Shown piece after piece: positions 13,160 to 15,931 of a DNA stretch of 15,931 nucleotides. Position 1 is the stretch's first letter; each line of letters begins with the position of its first letter. A program made the translations under genes and the position numbers. Origin of the DNA: Bog-159 sp050011755 (GTDB lineage Bacteria; Acidobacteriota; Terriglobia; Bryobacterales; Bryobacteraceae); assembly GCA_050011755.1 (NCBI GenBank), contig JBEKIM010000188.1:1-15931 (forward strand), in the 5' to 3' direction. The notes beneath the pieces are model-generated. The model saw only the letters and a list, made by a program, of their open reading frames with translations, made no database searches and was not told the DNA's origin.

Positions 13160-15931
13160 GTGGCGGAATTTTCAATCGAGCGCCGCGAGTTTCTCGCGGC
13201 GCTCGCTGCTTTAGGACTCCTGCCATTCAGGGGCTCCGGCGCGATCCACTATGCGGCGCACTTCCGCAGACCCAATCCGTTCGATGCCGCTCTAGCCCAC
13301 ATCGACCCCGGTTCCGACGAATTCCCGCGAGAGAAGCAAGCCCAGGAGATCGAGAAGCGGCTGGCGGCCATGCTGCAGGGCGAGCCGCTGCCCCTGGCTG
13401 CGAATTTCCGCGGCACTCCGCCGCTGCCACGGAATTACAAACACATCGCGGACGGCGTCGCGGAAGCGGAATTCACAGACGCCGAGACCAGCGATCCCGC
13501 CGTGGCGCAGTGGATGCAGTCCCTGGGCCGCATTCGCCGCGCGCAATTCTTCGCTTTGCCCGGCGGCCTCGTCCGCTACGAGATCGCGAGCGATGGCGCT
13601 TATCGCGTGGGCCTCTGGAAGCAGGATTGGAAGGACGGAAAGCTGGAATCGTGGCGCCCGCTGAGTGAGACGCTGGCCACCGCCCCCGCGCCGCTCTTCG
13701 ACGACATCACGGGCCACGCCTTCGCCGGAGTGGATTCGTTTCACGAGCAGATGCTGAAGGGCAACGGCTGGTGGCGCGCGCGCCTGGACGCCGCCACCGG
13801 GATCACGATCGACGGCACCAATGGCATTGCAGTGGGCGACATCGACAACGACGGCTGGGACGAAATCTACGTCTGCCAGACCGGCGGCTTGCCGAATCGA
13901 TTATACAAGAATCGCGGCGACGCTACTTTCGAGGATATTACCGGGAAGGCCGGCGTCGGCGTGCTGGACAACACCGCCTGCGCCCTGTTTGCGGATTTCC
14001 GCAATTCCGGCCATCAGGACCTGGTGGTGCTACGGGACACGGGACCCCTCTATTTCGCGAATCGCGGCGATGGCGTGTTCACGCACCTGCCGGACGCTTT
14101 CCAATTCCGCACCGCTCCGCAAGGCGCGTTTACAGGCATGGCCGCGGCGGATTATGATCGCGATGGCCGGCTGGATCTGTACCTTTGCACTTATGTTTAT
14201 TTTCAAACCGAGGACCAGTCGCGCTATCCCGTTCCGTATTACGATGCGCGCAACGGGCCGCCCAATTACCTGTTTCGCAACAAACTCTCCGCGCCGGGCG
14301 GATACTTCGAGGATGTGACCGCGGAGAGCGGCATCGACCACAACAACGACCGTTTCAGCTTTGCCCCGGCGTGGTGCGATTCCGACGGCGATGGCTGGCC
14401 CGATCTCTATGTGGCCAACGATTTCGGCCGGAGCAATTTTTACCGGAATCGCAAAGGCGCGTTTCGCGACGAAGCCGGCGCCGCGGGCGTGGAAAACGTC
14501 GCACCCGGCATGAGCGCCGCCTGGTTCGATTACGATGGCGACGGCCGCCCCGATCTGTATGTCTCGAATATGTGGACGGCGGCGGGCCAGCGCGTGGTCG
14601 AGGACGCCGCATTTGTTCCGGAGCGCGGTCTGGAGGCGGCCTGGCAGAGTCATACCCGGGGCAACTCGCTCTACCACAATACCGGCGATGGCCGCTTCAC
14701 GGAGACGGGCGCGCGGGAGGGCGTCGAGATGGGCCGGTGGGCCTGGAGCGCCGATGGACTGGATTTCGATAACGACGGTTCGCCCGAGATCTACATCTGC
14801 GCGGGTATGATGACCAACTCCGGCGAGAAGGATCTGGATAGTTTCTTTTGGCGGCAGGTGGTGGCGAAATCCCCGGTGACCAAGAGCCCCGCGCCGGACT
14901 ACGAAAACGGGTGGAACGCCATCAATCAGCTCATCCGCGAGGATTATAGTTGGTGCGGTCACGAGCCCAACGTCTTCTACAAACGGATCCAGCCAGGCGA
15001 CGGCGGGACGCCCAGGTTCATCGACTTTTCGGGCGTCAGCGGTATCGATTTCGCCGACGATTCGCGGGCATTCGCGGCGACAGACATCGATGGCGACGGC
15101 AACCTGGATCTTGTGCTGAAAAGCCGGCTGGGGCCGCAGATCCGCATTCTGCGAAACCAATGCGGGCCGGGCAGGCGCTCGATGGCGCTGCGGCTGCACG
15201 GCGTCGAATCCAATCGCGACGCCATCGGCGCACGCGTTGAAGCGAACGGCCGCGTGCAGGATCTCAGCGCAGGCAGCGGGTTCCTTTCGCAGCACTCGAA
15301 ACGAATTCACTGCGGATTGGGCGATGCGGACACGGCGCAGGTAACCATCACGTGGCCCTCGGGACGGAAACAGCAATTCGCCAATCTGCGCGCGGGAATG
15401 TGCTACGAGATTACAGAAGGATCCGAAGAGGTGCGGGCAGTCGCGTTCCGGCAGCGCGCGGATATTTCGTCCGCGCCGGTGGATGGGGTCAACCGGCCGG
15501 AATTCGGATCCACATGGCTGCTGGATCCGGTGCCGCTGCCCGACAAGCGCACGGGTCCCGGCTTTCTTTTATTGACCGCGGGCCAGACCGCGGCGCCACC
15601 CGGCCTGCCATTTGAAGTAGTGGACGTGACGCGCGCTGCGCCGGAACTGGCGGCGCAATATGCGATCTTCCGGCGGTACCTGTTCGAATTGCGCGCCGGC
15701 CTGGAATTGCCTCTGCTGCTGCTGGTGGACGATCGCAGCCGGGCGCACAAGTATTACGCTGAAATGCCCGCGGCGGACGTGCTGCGGGCGGATCTGGAAA
15801 CCCTACGCAATGGGCGGCGTGCGGAACTGGCGCTGCCCTTCGCCGCACAGTATTACTCGCCGCCGCGGCGCAACCACCTGAAGTTGGCGACCGCGCTCTA
15901 TTGGGCGGGTTACCCCGATCAGGCGATTCCG
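13160..15931 (+). CDS. FG-GAP/VCBS repeat protein with ASPIC/UnbV domain (CRTAC1-like), Tat signal, 3' end outside the window
   Basis: A frame of 924 codons from a GTG, open to the window edge with no stop. An in-frame TGA at 13154-13156 precedes the GTG and fixes it as the first possible start. A Tat signal lies at residues 1-25 (ERREFLAALAALGLLPF). An unassigned region follows to about 200. Six calcium-loop-like aspartate motifs of the FG-GAP/VCBS type sit near residues 227 (DIDNDGWDE), 331 (DYDRDGRLD), 407 (DSDGDGWPD), 457 (DYDGDGRPD), 535 (DFDNDGSPE) and 642 (DIDGDGNLD), giving a predicted beta-propeller. The ASPIC/UnbV domain is at about 672-742. After that, residues 780-900 look like a thioredoxin-type or linker region, and the last residues (LATALYWAGYPDQAIP) look like the start of a TPR. 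The protein is probably exported folded. It follows the receptor gene and may be its partner; no enzyme activity can be assigned. Confidence 0.92.
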   Translation, partial: MAEFSIERREFLAALAALGLLPFRGSGAIHYAAHFRRPNPFDAALAHIDPGSDEFPREKQAQEIEKRLAAMLQGEPLPLAANFRGTPPLPRNYKHIADGVAEAEFTDAETSDPAVAQWMQSLGRIRRAQFFALPGGLVRYEIASDGAYRVGLWKQDWKDGKLESWRPLSETLATAPAPLFDDITGHAFAGVDSFHEQMLKGNGWWRARLDAATGITIDGTNGIAVGDIDNDGWDEIYVCQTGGLPNRLYKNRGDATFEDITGKAGVGVLDNTACALFADFRNSGHQDLVVLRDTGPLYFANRGDGVFTHLPDAFQFRTAPQGAFTGMAAADYDRDGRLDLYLCTYVYFQTEDQSRYPVPYYDARNGPPNYLFRNKLSAPGGYFEDVTAESGIDHNNDRFSFAPAWCDSDGDGWPDLYVANDFGRSNFYRNRKGAFRDEAGAAGVENVAPGMSAAWFDYDGDGRPDLYVSNMWTAAGQRVVEDAAFVPERGLEAAWQSHTRGNSLYHNTGDGRFTETGAREGVEMGRWAWSADGLDFDNDGSPEIYICAGMMTNSGEKDLDSFFWRQVVAKSPVTKSPAPDYENGWNAINQLIREDYSWCGHEPNVFYKRIQPGDGGTPRFIDFSGVSGIDFADDSRAFAATDIDGDGNLDLVLKSRLGPQIRILRNQCGPGRRSMALRLHGVESNRDAIGARVEANGRVQDLSAGSGFLSQHSKRIHCGLGDADTAQVTITWPSGRKQQFANLRAGMCYEITEGSEEVRAVAFRQRADISSAPVDGVNRPEFGSTWLLDPVPLPDKRTGPGFLLLTAGQTAAPPGLPFEVVDVTRAAPELAAQYAIFRRYLFELRAGLELPLLLLVDDRSRAHKYYAEMPAADVLRADLETLRNGRRAELALPFAAQYYSPPRRNHLKLATALYWAGYPDQAIP
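13178..13204 (+). repeat. Perfect 12-bp inverted repeat inside the CRTAC1-like signal sequence
   Basis: GAGCGCCGCGAG (13178-13189) and CTCGCGGCGCTC (13193-13204) are exact reverse complements around TTT. The repeat encodes the twin-arginine stretch (ERREFLAAL) at residues 7-15. In the message it would form a very stable hairpin starting 18 nt after the first base of the start codon. Confidence 0.7.

Noticed and set aside
14030..15376. Minus-strand open frame of 448 codons
   Set aside because: It is antisense to the FG-GAP/UnbV gene; its length comes from the repeated Asp/Gly codons of the sense strand, and its protein shows no domain.

Overview
The window looks like chromosomal DNA from an Acidobacteriota species, probably of the Solibacter/Bryobacter group. 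This rests on gene content and not on a marker gene: a duplicated MacB-type orphan permease (ADOP), a TonB-dependent receptor with an N-terminal carboxypeptidase-regulatory-like domain (Oar type), an FG-GAP/ASPIC-UnbV protein, a Tat-type phosphatase-superfamily protein, and high-GC DNA with dense coding. I see no rRNA, tRNA, CRISPR array, insertion sequence or integrase.

Layout. Positions 1-154 carry no gene but a run of five short GC-rich inverted repeats. From 155 to 9404 every supported gene lies on the minus strand, so transcription runs right to left: a LacI-family regulator (9404-8406), a Tat-type phosphatase-fold protein (8254-7181) with a tightly linked unknown protein (7175-5970), a class III aminotransferase (5883-4516), an FAD oxidoreductase of the geranylgeranyl-reductase-like type (4516-3500), a small zinc-ribbon membrane protein (3489-3214), a YceI-family exported protein (3229-2633) and an ADOP permease (2584-155). 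Aminotransferase through YceI overlap or nearly abut and look like one operon. The phosphatase-fold protein and the unknown protein look like another.

Positions 9405-9650 form a divergent control region between lacI (minus) and a 1151-residue TonB-dependent receptor (9651-13106, plus). It holds a sigma70-like promoter (TTGACT, 17 bp, TAACAT) with a LacI-family operator-like palindrome (TGAAATCGTTTACA) at the predicted start of transcription. The simplest reading is that the LacI protein represses the receptor. After the receptor come a terminator-like stem-loop, a perfect TATAAT box, and a large open frame starting with GTG at 13160. That frame runs off the right edge without a stop and encodes a Tat-signal FG-GAP/ASPIC-UnbV (CRTAC1-like) protein with six calcium-loop-like aspartate motifs.

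The most distinctive unit is the LacI / receptor / CRTAC1-like module. By analogy it may be an outer-membrane uptake locus with a calcium-binding exported partner protein, but the substrate cannot be read from sequence. Next are the phosphatase-like/unknown pair, whose Tat signal has no ordinary start codon, and the aminotransferase-to-YceI cluster, which suggests lipid or isoprenoid chemistry without a recognisable core synthase.
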